This document shows, piece by piece, positions 34,601 through 44,894 of a stretch of DNA of 64,000 bases. Position 1 is the first letter of the stretch. Each line of letters opens with the position of its first letter. Under the pieces are notes generated by a model. The model ran no database searches and was not told the DNA's origin. It saw nothing but the letters and a program-made list of their open reading frames with translations. Source of the stretch: Branchiostoma floridae (Eukaryota; Chordata; Leptocardii; Amphioxiformes; Branchiostomatidae); NCBI RefSeq assembly GCF_000003815.2, contig NC_049997.1, forward strand, positions 6,850,168-6,914,167, read 5' to 3'. A program made the translations under genes and the position numbers.

Positions 34601-37557
34601 TATCATCTATACATTCAAACACAGATGTTGCTAGCCTGCCATGTCATAGTTTGGAAAAATAATAATCGACTCACCGTTTGCCCTCTGTAGTGCCTTAAAC
34701 TGATATTCTTCAAAGAAGATTTCATTCATGGACTCTTGGATGGAGGTGAAGTTGAAGAAGGGTTCTGTTACCATGGCAACAGTGTCCGCAAAGTTTACCT
34801 GTAAGAAAGATTGGGAAGATGTGATTTTCAGCTAATCCATTATACATTCCAATTAAGAGTTTAGTTATTTACAGTACATTACACTGACTTTTGAAGGAGA
34901 CAATTTGAGCAAAAATGCTGTATAGCTCACTACAACTCACATTCAGGACATCTTTACTGAAGATGTGGTCCCACACTTGTCTCTGGACATCCCAGTTCAC
35001 CAGGTAACCCTGGAAAAAGTGAAAACAAGTGCAAAAAATGACATGACTTCTGTGCACAACACAGTGGAATACTTGTTGAATAGTTAATGTCAAAGATGTG
35101 TTGGAAATTGGAAAACCAAACTAAATTCAAAACATGCCACATGCACTGATTCTGAAAGGTTGGAAATCAAGGTTACAAGATACATGTACACAAGATATCA
35201 GTTACTGAAGGCTATTAACTGGACACAGTTGGAAACAGTCAGATAGTCAACACTGCCCTTCTAGACTAGAGTAAGTGCAGTCTACAATTCTTGCTCAGTT
35301 TCTGACAAAAGGTCTAGTACATCTGACCATTTCCAAAATCTATCCAGTTGCATGAGTCACCCCGACCAATCGAATGGGGACATCCCTCGCGAATGTGCAC
35401 ACTCCTCTAGAAAAGAGGACACTCCTCGACTTTCAAGGGGACGCTCCTCTGGGCAAGGGGATGTTCCTCCCTCAATTAGGGGACGCTCCTCCGGAAATGG
35501 TATGTTTACCGGGCATAGGGGACGTCCCTCCAACACCCCCGCCGGCCCGTGGAATCGGCCGAAAACCCGACAAATCTCTTTCTAGTTCATCTAAATCACA
35601 ACATCCAAAACTTTAACCCCGTCAGTGCTCTCGACAAACATGACACCTCGCCAGGTAATGATAGTTTTTGATTAAAAATTGAGGCATGTTGGAAATAAAG
35701 CTGACCGCCGGCAGAACATCACTTCTCTTCAGTGTTTTAATGGCAGCGTATCGCACGCCCGACAAGCACAACATCGAGTTTTAGCCTAAATATCCGCGTG
35801 CTTGTCGAGTTTTAAGGCCTCCCTCCCTAACACACGTACATGGGAGAAGTTTCTAACACGATGTCAGACCAAGGACGTTATATCAGACGTAGTTATTCGG
35901 GATTTTTTGTACAACGCGGCTACATGGCCCGATACCGATCCGTGTGCTTGTCGAGACAGGCTTCCCTCCCCAGCACACGTACGGGCGCCCGGTTCTCTGT
36001 CACGGTAAACCGTAGTTATCGGGCGTTTCCAGTACACTGCGGCCGTTTTACAGGCCATAACAGAACACTACGTCTGACATAGTTTCAGAAACTTCTCCCA
36101 TGTACGTGTGTTAGGGAGGGAGAGGCTTAAAACTCGACAAGCACGCGGATATTTAGGCTAAAACTCGATGTTGTGCTTGCCGGGCGTGCGATACGCCGCC
36201 ATTTTAAAACACTGAAGAGAAGTGATGTTCTGCCGGCGGTCAGCTTTATTTCCAACATGCCTCAATTTTTAATCAAAAACTATCATTACCTGGCGAGGTG
36301 TCATGTTTGTCGAGAGCACTGACGGCTTTAAAGTTTTGGATGTTGTGATTTAGATGAACTAGAAAGGGATTTGTCGGGTTTTCGGCCAATTCCACGGGCC
36401 GGCGGGGGTGTTGGAGGGACGTCCCCTATGCCCGGTAAACATACCATTTCCGGAGGATCGTCCCCTAATTGAGGGAGGAACATCCCCTTGCCCAGAGGAG
36501 CGTCCCCTTGAAAGTTGAGGAGTGTCCTCTTTTCTAGAGGAGTGTGCACATTCGCGAGGGATGTCCCCATTCGATTGGTCGGGGTGATGAGTGCTAGCTG
36601 TAATCTTGCGCATTCTGTATAATCATATGATACTGAAAAGTGATAAGCACTGTCAGAAGAAAGTTAAAAACTTGATTTTGCCTGACCTTCTGGAAAGGTA
36701 AGACGTAGAAGAGCCCAGACAGGTCCTTACACTCATCAATTTGGTTCCCAACAAACGTCTTCCTCCTCTCGGCTTTAGACTTCATCACACAGTTGGGGAT
36801 CAATCTGGAGCAGAAAATAAGCATGTTCGTGGTTTTGAGTATGCATATCCTATAACTTTTATAAGAAGTCTCATTAACTTAATAAGACTTAAAATGATGT
36901 AAATTGTACCTCTGCTATATACTTTGTCTGATCCTTGCCTTTTGCCTCATGAATTAAATGAAAAGCAGCCTACAGGCTGGTAAGAGCTTTCATGAATAAA
37001 CAAAGGTTCAAATCAAAACCAAAAAAAAAATGTGCTGCAACATGAATTGTGGGTAATATGTCAAAGGTGAAGGCCCCTGAGACATAAATAAATCACGGCC
37101 GGACATTGTTGTGCAAATTGATTAACCTAATTTTAATAGGGAACCATCCTGAAATATAACGTTATACTGACTATATTATATATAATATATATCATAATAA
37201 TAATAGTTCAAACCTATGATCGTGTCAACGTACAACAAATTATGTTATTGACAGGATAATCCTGCCAGCAGTACATACGATGGGCACTATTGGCAGGATC
37301 ATCCTGTCAATAACAGAACTTTTTGATAGTATGTGCATGATGCCACTTTCTAGTTTTAGTTCCCAATTCAGAGGCTCACAGCTGCCCAGTATCGCTACAA
37401 CAATCTATCAGAACTACAGATAACACACTGAACTCTCTTTTTATCAAGTAACATAAGAATTTATCACTCACCTCGGCTCTTTTTCCGTAGAAAACCCCAC
37501 TTTTGCCGTGTAAGCTCCATTGTCCAAAACCAAAACAGGCGCCATTTTTCCGTCCAT
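28655..37557 (-). CDS. ACTR6: Actin-related protein 6
   Basis: Nuclear actin-related subunit of the SRCAP/SWR1 complex, which exchanges H2A.Z into nucleosomes. Coding exons: 37557-37472, 36804-36687, 35009-34941, 34798-34675, 34293-34155, 33648-33493, 33022-32944, 31703-31532, 29316-29241, 28847-28655. Phases agree throughout and give 403 residues, against about 396 in human ARP6. Actin-fold landmarks are [17 protein letters not shown] (phosphate loop 1), [53 protein letters not shown] (phosphate loop 2), [32 protein letters not shown] (adenosine motif) and the terminal EKFDV. Translation may start at the first ATG (37557) or at the second four codons later, which matches the human start better and sits in AAAATGGCGCC. 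Introns 2, 7 and 8 hold large transposons, yet no exon edge is duplicated, unlike the neighbouring genes. Confidence 0.96.
29527..31262. mobile_element. Foldback element A with ~0.45-0.5-kb inverted arms
   Basis: The arms (about 29527-30033 and 30822-31262) are inverse complements. Each begins CACCCCCGTTAAACTCCAG, then a GC-rich array of the 20-mer AGCTCCGGCCCGCACGGTCC, then about 280 bp of near-identical unique sequence. The copy number of the 20-mer differs between arms (about eleven left, seven right). CTATA lies on both sides (29522-29526 and 31263-31267), suggesting a 5-bp target duplication. The centre holds a 42-bp tandem repeat (30080-30400, 'ggctaacaaaatgcccat'). No transposase is seen. 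It lies in the ACTR6 intron between exons 8 and 9. Confidence 0.88.
31269..31453. mobile_element. TACTGTAA element
   Basis: The ends TACTGTAATAATGCAG and GCATTTACAGTA are inverted. The interior has the family signature of 'ttcgcggtggtttta' and 'aaaaccaccgcaaa'. A sister copy lies at 48848-49024, and decayed pieces lie at 10535-10900. Confidence 0.7.
31885..32731. mobile_element. hAT-like element, TAGGGCTGGGTATCGG ends
   Basis: The ends TAGGGCTGGGTATCGGTAC and GTACCGGTACCCAGCCCTA are inverted. GTCTCTGC is duplicated exactly at 31877-31884 and 32732-32739, the 8-bp size of hAT. The 847-bp element contains ggacctgaacc-type simple repeats near its right end and no transposase. It lies in ACTR6 intron 7. 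Confidence 0.88.
34450..34625. repeat. 72-bp minisatellite in ACTR6 intron 4
   Basis: About two and a half degenerate units, each with 'acagatacagatacag' followed by 'gtgtta...aagggcagttat'. No exon sequence is included. Confidence 0.65.
35358..36586. mobile_element. Foldback element B with 0.5-kb inverted arms
   Basis: The left arm (35358-35870) and right arm (36075-36586) are nearly perfect inverse complements around a centre of about 200 bp. They start CACCCCGACCAATCGAATGG. ATGAGT lies on both sides (35352-35357 and 36587-36592), a 6-bp target duplication. The subterminal region is an irregular GC-rich series of 'ggggacgctcct' units. Open frames through the arms are mirror images of each other, as expected for a repeat rather than a gene. 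It lies in ACTR6 intron 2. Confidence 0.88.
37243..37316. repeat. Short perfect hairpin in ACTR6 intron 1
   Basis: GTTATTGACAGGATAATCCT on the left pairs with AGGATCATCCTGTCAATAAC on the right across a loop of about 25 bp. It could be a tiny inverted-repeat element. No flanking duplication is evident. Confidence 0.5.
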
Positions 37558-37686
37558 GGACCAGCCCAGTTTACGGCAGAGTATAGTGTAGAATTTTACG
37601 ACGTTGCTGTAGTTTACGACAAACATACGGCACAAACTGACCAATCAGGAGAGACTTCGTCATCGGTCTTTTCCAGCTGATCCAAG
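37558..37686. promoter_or_regulatory. 129-bp bidirectional promoter, ACTR6 and TMEM258
   Basis: Only 129 bp separate the two start codons on opposite strands. The interval has no TATA box but contains a CCAAT box (gaccaatcag near 37649) and a doubled 'tttacgac'. Both start codons sit in YY1-like contexts (AAAATGGCGCC for ACTR6, CCAAGATGGTGG for TMEM258). Confidence 0.7.
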
Positions 37687-40600
37687 ATGGTGGGTTGATG
37701 TTTACTACAGAAACTGTTCACAATCCGGCTTGTATCGCTGTTTTTCTGCGTCATCTTGCTACATCATGCATTGCAATATGTTATTAGGAATATGTAGAAT
37801 GTTTTTGCTTGACTTTTTTGCTCCTTTATGCTGTGTTATTCGTGTTCTGTGGCTGTAAAGTTGGGGGTGTGAGTCCAGGATATGCGAAACTGTCTACGTG
37901 TCACTAGTTGATCAGCTGTGCGTTGTTTGTGTTGTACAAGCTCTGAACAACTTGGATCTAACAAATGCATTAAAATCTACACCATGTATAAACATTGTAG
38001 GGTTGTTTTCATGCTGTTTAGCCAATAATCGAAGACCTATATTTTGTAAGTTTATAACGGTGCCAACTTGTGTAATACAATGTATAATTTGCCCCTCCTC
38101 CTTTTAGAAGCAAGTGAATATTTTGGAGCACCAAAAGTATAGACCACTAGAAATTTTCTTTCCCATATGCATGCACTTCAGTGCATAAAGACTCAAGAGC
38201 TTTGGCTTCAGTATCAAATTGTTTTACTCTGTATCTCTTAGCCCACATTTCTTCCAATAAAAATCTTATCATATATTCTGCTACTGTTATAACATATAAA
38301 CTGTACATAACACTGCCTGAGTATGTCAGGTGCACTAGCCGTTTACGAAATCCTCTAATTAGACCAACTCAGCCTCAAGTTTGACACTTTAAGCAGTAGG
38401 ATCTTTCAACGTATTAACCATGCATTTTCCTTACAGTCGTCATCCCTTAACTTAAGTCCATCGCACCCACGTCCACACCTCACCCTGGTGCTGCTGGGTT
38501 TTGTGTAGTTGTAGTTGTACATGTAGATGATGAATGTTTGTGTTTCCCTTTTAGTCGTCCTCCCTGGAGTCCATGGTGCAGTACATCAGTCCGGTGAACC
38601 CGGCTGTGTACCCTCATCTCACCCTGGTGCTGCTGGGTTTGTGTAGTTGCTGCTGGGTTTTGTGTAGTTCCCGCTGGGTTTTGTGTACATGTAGATGATG
38701 AATGTTTGCGTTTTTCCCTACAGTCGTCCTCCCTGGAGTCCATGGCGCGGTACATCAGTCCGGTGAACCCGGCGGTGTACCCACACCTCACCCTGGTGCT
38801 GCTGGGTATCGGCATCTTCTTCATGGCCTGGTTCTTCGTGTATCCTTTCTCATGGCTGCATATCTGGATGTGTGCAATCACTCATGTGTATATCTATGTA
38901 ATCAGGGTTCTCCCCAGAGAGTGGAATAAGGGAGGCCCTCCACTATCTTCTCTTCTTCATCGTGTCATCACTATACTGTCCCGCTCCAATACTCCACACA
39001 CTGCCTTCCTCTGGGGGTCAAAGCTTCCAGGTCTTCCTTGGTGCATGGTTCGGACAGGAAAGGGCAGACAAGAAGATGTTTCATAGTCTGCTCCTGTCCG
39101 CAGTCACAAGCAGTCTGTCCACCTGGGCTGAGACCCCACTTTGCCATGAGGGTCTTGCATCTACCTGTGCCTGTTCTAAGGCGGTTGAGACATGACCAGA
39201 TTGGCCATGTCTCCTCTGCTCCTGGAGGAAGAGATTCCTTTGGGGCGAGGTTAAGTCTGTGTGGTCCACTATACTCTCTGCCCTCCACTATACTCTCAGC
39301 CAGCTCCACTATACTAGTTTTCAAATTTAGTGTGTTTCTTCCCTATTTTCTTTGTTAGTTTTGCTAAGATTAATGACAATTAACAGATTTTTGTACCAAG
39401 TGGCATCACTTTTCCAGTCAGCATTGTCTGCAAAAACTTGTGAATGAGCAATGATCAAAACAATAGTAGTTTTGCCACTTCACAACAAAGGAATAACAAC
39501 AGTATATTATACTTGTAGTATTTGACACCCTCTGTCATTGCAAAATGAACCCATTTTCATGAAAGTGCAGGGCGTTGATGCGGGTTATTTTTGCCAGCCC
39601 CTCCACTATCACTCACACTCACTATCCATGGTTAGATTATACTGCTGCTGGGTAAAAAATTCTGGGGAGAACCCTGATGTAATGCATAAGCAGACAGTCA
39701 TGAAGGGTAATATGTAAAGGCATGAGTTTGGCTTGCCTTGGTCAATAAGAAAAAGATTAGATTGACTGTGATGAAACCATAATTTATATCAAGCCAACAA
39801 CATTGGTTATGGCTAAATAATCCTATGCAATCATGACAGTGTCAGCCATATACATGTAGGACACATTTGTAACCTCAGTTGCAAAGTTCTTTTCTGCATA
39901 TCCACATTTCTTGAATTGGCAAGAGTGCAAGTCACTTAGATTGTATAAGTATGCTTCAATCTTGTATGAAATGATTTATTTTACAGTAAAAAGAGGTGGA
40001 ACCACAGAAATTGTATATTGTCATGTTACAAGAAAGGTGTGTAATTGGATATAGAGTTCTGCATATGATGGTAACTCCAATAGATCCTTCTGACTTCCAA
40101 CTTGTACCTTGGAGGAGATGAGGATACTAGTTTTACTGATGCAGCAACTATAATATTGATAATTACTATTCTCATATATCAGTTTTCAAACCAGGAAGTC
40201 AAATAGCTTCTGGTAGATAACTTCTCTGTTGGTTTGAATTTCAACGAAACCTTTGTAGAGTACTTAATGCAAAGGATAGCTTGAAAGTTCCTATTTGTTC
40301 AACGTGGTAGAAATTATTCTGAAGTAAAGTTGAACTGGAATTTCTAACACAAAATTTGGACCAAATTTTTGACTGTCGAACTAGTCTAAATGTGAACTTT
40401 TTCTAGACTTTGAAAGCTAAGAAACCGAGACAGGAGCTGGGCAGTGGAAAATTTGGTCAATATGTCCAGTTTTCATTTTTAAACTTTTCTCAGGAAATTA
40501 TGAAAGGGCAAGGGTTACTTCAGTATTCTCTGGATGTGAAGTGTTCCTTAATTAGTTCTCTAGGTATGAGGTGACATCTAACAAGTACACCCGTGACCTG

Positions 40601-40690
40601 TACAAGGAACTGCTGGTCTCTCTGGTGGCCTCCCTGTTCATGGGCTTTGGAGTGCTGTTCCTCTTACTCTGGGTTGGGATATATGTATAG
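37687..40690 (+). CDS. TMEM258: Transmembrane protein 258, oligosaccharyltransferase subunit
   Basis: Small two-helix subunit of the ER oligosaccharyltransferase that N-glycosylates nascent proteins. Exons: 37687-37689 (the ATG alone), 38724-38839 and 40564-40690, giving 81 residues against 79 in human. From [13 protein letters not shown] onward the protein is close to the vertebrate form. Helix 1 is about residues 24-42 ([17 protein letters not shown]), then a conserved [19 protein letters not shown] loop, then helix 2 ending [10 protein letters not shown]. Exon 1 is inferred: ATG is followed directly by the donor gtgggt and joins in frame to [10 protein letters not shown]. If that is wrong, translation could start at the internal ATG (38742), which would give MARYISPV. 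Intron 2 holds a LINE fragment and other repeats; the acceptor edge of exon 2 is duplicated upstream. Confidence 0.93.
38462..38723 (+). repeat. Partial duplications of TMEM258 exon 2
   Basis: A decoy copy at 38557-38640 has an acceptor and the codons from SSSLES to LVLLG, then runs into 'tttgtgtagttg', which gives an in-frame stop. A shorter fragment (ccacacctcaccctggtgct) lies at 38471. Both carry the shared tail 'acatgtagatgatgaatgtt' that also precedes the true acceptor, so the unit is tandem. Confidence 0.85.
38903..39676. mobile_element. CAGGGTTCTCCCC repeat containing a LINE fragment
   Basis: The outer ends CAGGGTTCTCCCCAGAG and TCTGGGGAGAACCCTG are inverted repeats. ATGTAA lies close to both sides. 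The right half is related, inverted, to 16975-17345. The LINE-derived piece annotated separately occupies 38965-39325. Confidence 0.65.
38971..39324 (-). pseudogene. Non-LTR retrotransposon pol fragment
   Basis: The minus strand encodes a piece with [22 protein letters not shown] followed by CDCG-x2[10 protein letters not shown] (given here in two parts). This arrangement is typical of the C-terminal end of reverse-transcriptase polyproteins of non-LTR elements. No RT catalytic motif is present, and the frame is open for only 117 codons. It is a dead fragment inside TMEM258 intron 2. Confidence 0.75.
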
Positions 40691-40719
40691 CAGGTGCGTT
40701 TCTGTGTTGTGAATGGTTT

Positions 40720-40965
40720 GGTAGTAGCAGTATCCAGTTAGTAATAATTGTAGTAGTTATAGTATCCAGTTAGTAATAATTGTAGTAGTTGTACTATCCA
40801 GTTAGTAATAATTCGAGTAGTAGTACTCAGTTAGTAATAATTGTAGTAATAGTAGTAGCAGTATCCAGTTAGTAATAATTGCAGTTGTAGTAGTATCAGG
40901 TTAGCAATAATTGTAGTAGAAGTATCCAGTGAGTTAGTAATAATTGTAGTAGTAGTAGTAGTACC
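40720..40965 (+). repeat. Minisatellite in the TMEM258 3' UTR
   Basis: Seven or so units of 30-40 bp built on 'tatccagttagtaataattg' plus a variable (tag)n tract start 30 bp after the stop codon. Confidence 0.85.
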
Positions 40966-41390
40966 CTTTCATAATTGATTGTTCATAAAGTTTCCAAATG
41001 GTGCTGATTTACTTTTGCTTTTTTCTAACTGTTTTATTTTTTCTTTCTGGTAGTAACCACAAGAGATGCAGCTATCATTTCGCATTTCGAGAAGGAACAT
41101 TCCAGGCCGGACTGCCACACTGAGCAAACCACCATCATCTCTCGTCTGCCTCAGCACTGTGTTCAGAGACTTCAAATCAAGAACTACGGACACTATGATA
41201 AAACTTATAAACCCAATGATCTGAAACAATGTAACAAATGTATGCAGCATTTGTGCATTAAAACAGAAGCAACATATTGATATGAATCATAGTAGATATT
41301 ACTTGTAGTAATTTTTAAGTAAGGACACACCATGTAAAAGACATAAATGCAAGTGACTTGACTTGATTTTTTATTATGTCTTTACTGATG

Positions 41391-41396
41391 AATAAA
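41391..41396 (+). terminator. Likely TMEM258 polyadenylation signal
   Basis: AATAAA 700 bp past the stop codon is followed by a T/G-rich stretch (ttgttttgattgttattt). A near-identical 55-bp context (tgatgaataaataggtttat) recurs in the same orientation at 47094, beyond the second DIPK2-like gene. Confidence 0.45.
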
Positions 41397-42054
41397 TAGG
41401 TTTATTTGTACAAACATTACTCTTGTTTTGATTGTTATTTATTTTGATTGTTATTTAGTGTTCATCTTGATTCAGAACATTGAAATCCAGACATTCCTGT
41501 TGAAGTGTACATTCCCCTAGAAAAGTGAATTCTCCTCTACATAAACTTGGTAACTCCCTTTCAAGATTGTGTAAGTCTCACTCGAAAAATCCTACTCCAA
41601 GACACAAATGATATCATCTTTACCATATCCTACAAGGTAGCTAAAATGATCAATTGTACAGTGCCTTTGCTAACACACAGTGTGACACCATTGAGTGTTT
41701 GCTATGTTGATGATGGCATATGACAGATGTAACGAGAAGAAAAGCTCAGAAAACATGATCATTAGAACAATAGATTTTCATGAATGCAATATTAGTTGAG
41801 CAAAACATACTGATACATCGATGAAGGTTAGACATCAAGGCTATAAGATACACAAGATCTTTAATTGTGAGAGTTGTCACATCTAGTTGACTCGATGGCA
41901 TCAACCTAGCCTTGAATTTTTTTCTTGCATTTAACTAAAATTTGTCATTTTTACACAGATTTGTAGTTCAGCAACAGACTGAAACATCTGACCGTCTTCA
42001 TATATTATCCATGTTTAGCAACCTGTCTTGTGCAAAGCATACAAATGTTTGGCA

Positions 42055-43377
42055 CTAAAAAGTCATTCGCAAGATCTTCTGTAACGTCATGACTGCGTTC
42101 AGTCGACCTCCAGGATGAGTCTCCTCAACACATTGTCCAAGTGCGCCCTCTAGCGGCCCCCTTATTTCATCAGGGGCGTCGTGCAGTAGACCTTTGTCCG
42201 TGGGGGCCCATTTTACATTTTGCCCATCTATGTATTCCTTTATTTGTCCCCATTTCCGCCACTCTGGATGTTTTTGCAAGTCGGACAAAATTCGAGCACA
42301 TACGTTGGCATACATCATTGGTGTGTACTTGAGAATGTCCTCACATTGGTACTGGTCGCTGAAGAATAGTTTCTTCTGGAAGTCCATGTAACACGGCTCG
42401 TTGCAGGTCCCATCCTCTTCTTGATGATTGACAACTGTTTGCCTGTCAATCACCAGAACGTCATCAAAATCGATCAGCCGAACACGACCGCGGATGTCGA
42501 CTGCAAAGTTTTGGAAAGTCACATCCAGGGAAAACAGAATCCAGTCCGGGTCCTTTTGGCGAAGCGTATCCACTAGCTGCAACAACTGTACTGCGATGTC
42601 AGCTCGAACTTTCCAGGGGGATTCTATGAAAGTGTCCAGCATCCTCCCTGCGTGTTCCACCACAATAACTCTCCCGCAAGCACCATAGAACTTCGGAAAG
42701 GGCCAAGGCGTTGGGGACTTTGTTGTAAAATAGCGCAGCAAGACCGCCTCTTCGTTGATGAGAAGAGAGGTAGAGAGAAACGCACGCCCGATGAGATCAT
42801 CGTTGGTCATTTCTGTAGTTTCTTTTCCGACGTACAACTTTTTCACTTCTTTCAGAAACCTATCAGATAGACAAACCGGCAAAACTGACTTTTCCGGGCG
42901 CGAAATTCTCCAGCTTCCTCGCAAAAAGGGGATCTTCAGAGCAACGTCGGTCACCAACGTGGTCTCTATGATAAAAGATGAAGGGTTACATTCCTTGGGA
43001 CGTGCCGAAGATCGGCAAATAAACTTCTCATATCTCTTCCACCCCACCGCATCGCTCAGGGTTTTAGCGATCACCTGAACGTCTCCAATCTTCCCTGTGG
43101 AAACTATTCCTTTCTTCCAACTCCTGCCTGACTCCGGGCGCACTGTCGCGAAGTTACCCCGATGTAGAAGCTCATAGGTGTCCCCAAAACACGCCGGACA
43201 TTTTTCCTTCTCTGCCCAAGACATGTCCACGTCTTCTGTCGCCGCAGGTCCCATCTGATCATGACAAGCCTTATAGACGAAAGCAGCCATCAGAAGAACT
43301 CCCAACAGCAGCGTTTTCTTGCCCCTCGTGGATTTTCGGTCCAGCAGAACGCGACAAAAGCGCCAGACAGTAGTCAT
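42055..43377 (-). CDS. DIPK2-like divergent protein kinase domain protein (PIP49_C), copy A
   Basis: A single uninterrupted 440-residue frame. A Lys/Arg-flanked hydrophobic segment (about residues 21-36, KTLLLGVLLMAAFVYKA) looks like a signal anchor, placing the rest in the Golgi/ER lumen or outside the cell. The match to DIPK2A/DIPK2B (HASF/DIA1 family) rests on CPACFGD (60-66), WPFPKFYGACGRVIVV (225-240), LFSLDVTFQNFAV (281-293), RLIDFDDVLVIDR (300-312) and KGLLHDAPDEIRG (395-407), in the family's order. K105 in QVIAK may be the beta-3 lysine; D285/N290 and D303/D305 stand where catalytic-loop and metal-binding residues would be. Vertebrate DIPK2 genes have introns while this one has none, so a retrocopy origin is plausible. 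Its inverted partner lies 1.9 kb away, head to head. The exact substrate is unknown. Confidence 0.85.
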   Translation of the reverse strand: MTTVWRFCRVLLDRKSTRGKKTLLLGVLLMAAFVYKACHDQMGPAATEDVDMSWAEKEKCPACFGDTYELLHRGNFATVRPESGRSWKKGIVSTGKIGDVQVIAKTLSDAVGWKRYEKFICRSSARPKECNPSSFIIETTLVTDVALKIPFLRGSWRISRPEKSVLPVCLSDRFLKEVKKLYVGKETTEMTNDDLIGRAFLSTSLLINEEAVLLRYFTTKSPTPWPFPKFYGACGRVIVVEHAGRMLDTFIESPWKVRADIAVQLLQLVDTLRQKDPDWILFSLDVTFQNFAVDIRGRVRLIDFDDVLVIDRQTVVNHQEEDGTCNEPCYMDFQKKLFFSDQYQCEDILKYTPMMYANVCARILSDLQKHPEWRKWGQIKEYIDGQNVKWAPTDKGLLHDAPDEIRGPLEGALGQCVEETHPGGRLNAVMTLQKILRMTF

Positions 43378-44096
43378 GACTATAAACCAGTGTCATAAAC
43401 TCACTGCACCCTTGGCAAGACGACAATGCGCCGTCAGTCCTTCAGCCTAAGGGCAATCCAACAATTTACCAGAAAGAAAATTTAGGAAAGTTGAACATAC
43501 AGTTGCAAGAATGAGGTAAGGGTAATACGACATGCAGGCGTGGATCTTCTTCACTAGTACTGACGAATTCTCAAGAGTGTAAGTGTTTGTCAGGGACGCC
43601 GGCGTTTTGCAGTTGTCTAACTTGGTGTAAGACAATGGTTGTCCAACAGGTTTGTTATGTTTACTCGAACGGGGACATCTGGCGATGCCAACAATGTGTT
43701 CTTCTCCACTCGACTGAGCCATTCAGTGAGTGAAGTTCTGCTGTGGTAATGCCCATATATGTGTGTGCATGCGCGTATGAATGAGTTTGAGTAAGAGTAA
43801 ACAGATCACTAGTTGGTGAGCCTAGAACCATACCACTGTCTTGACAACTTAACTTGCTATTGATTACAAGCATTTCTCGTCTCTAACTTGAAAATAGATA
43901 AATAGCCTTTGCAAGCAAATTCTAGGTACGAATTACTACTCAGTAATATGTCAAAGGTAAAGCCCCCCCCCCCCCCCAACAAAACAAAGTTAACCTGTCT
44001 GGACATTGTTATGCAAATCGAAACAATTTTTGAGACATTGATGTTTTCTTTTACATGGCCTTTACCTTTGCAAATTTGGCGTTACCTAGCATTCCT

Positions 44097-44223
44097 TACT
44101 CTCCAAGCAGAGGTCGAGTCGCGGAGATATACTAGTAGTCGAAAAAAATACAGCGGAGGAGCGGCTCTCTATTTTTTTCGACTACTAGTATATCTCCGCG
44201 ACTCGACACCTCTGCTTGGAGAA
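44097..44223. mobile_element. Near-perfect hairpin element with 10-bp target duplication
   Basis: CTCCAAGCAGAGGTCGAGTC through 'gtagtcgaaaaaaata' is mirrored by the right half with one or two differences. TAGCATTCCT occurs exactly at 44087-44096 and 44224-44233. A 9-10 bp duplication suggests a Mutator-like mobiliser. It lies between the two DIPK2-like genes. The arms are so similar that insertion is probably recent. Confidence 0.88.
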
Positions 44224-44894
44224 TAGCATTCCTGTCGTCGCACATGCGTTCAGATCTGTGAGAGCATACTTCATGCTTACCTTCACATGTTCAAGAACAC
44301 AAACTGGTGATATTTAGTAAACACTTACTCAAACTCATTCATACACACACACACCATATATATATATATATAGGCATCACTACAGCAGAAGTTACTAGTA
44401 TCTCACTGAGAGACAACCAAGAGAAGAACCAATTGTTCCTCCTGTTCGCATCGCTAGATGTCGCTTTTCAAGTTAACAAACCTGTTGAACTACCTGCCTT
44501 GTCTTAATATGTTATTAAGTTCAGCACAGCTTCTAATGATGGGGTGTTGGACACAGCATAGATAAAAAAAAAACACCTGTTGGACGACCTGCCTTGTCTT
44601 TTTACACCAAGTTAGACAACTACAAAATGCCGTGTTTGTCAGAAACATCTACATTCTTGGGGATTCGTTAGTAAAGAAGGCCTTTGCCTGTTAGCCTGGG
44701 TACCATTCTCCGCTGGTCGGCTTTGGGGTGCTTTACCTGGCCCAGTGCTAAGGCACCGACCGGCTTCTGTCAGCCTGTCTGATTAGCTGCCCTTTGAGAT
44801 TTGGCCGACAGAGCTTGTAGCCGGCCTTTGTACTTACGCCGCCAGCGAGACGAAATCTAACCAACCCCGTAAGAACTCCCCCGGCCTGCGCTAA

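Noticed and set aside
35352-36613. Mirror-image open frames of about 80 codons ([17 protein letters not shown] and others)
   Set aside because: Both arms of the foldback element encode the same peptide in opposite directions; there is no splice or start context.
43447-43722. 91-codon minus-strand frame upstream of DIPK2-like copy A
   Set aside because: Part of it is similar, at DNA level, to 44590-44650 on the other side, but the second copy does not keep the frame, so it is probably non-coding flank or repeat.
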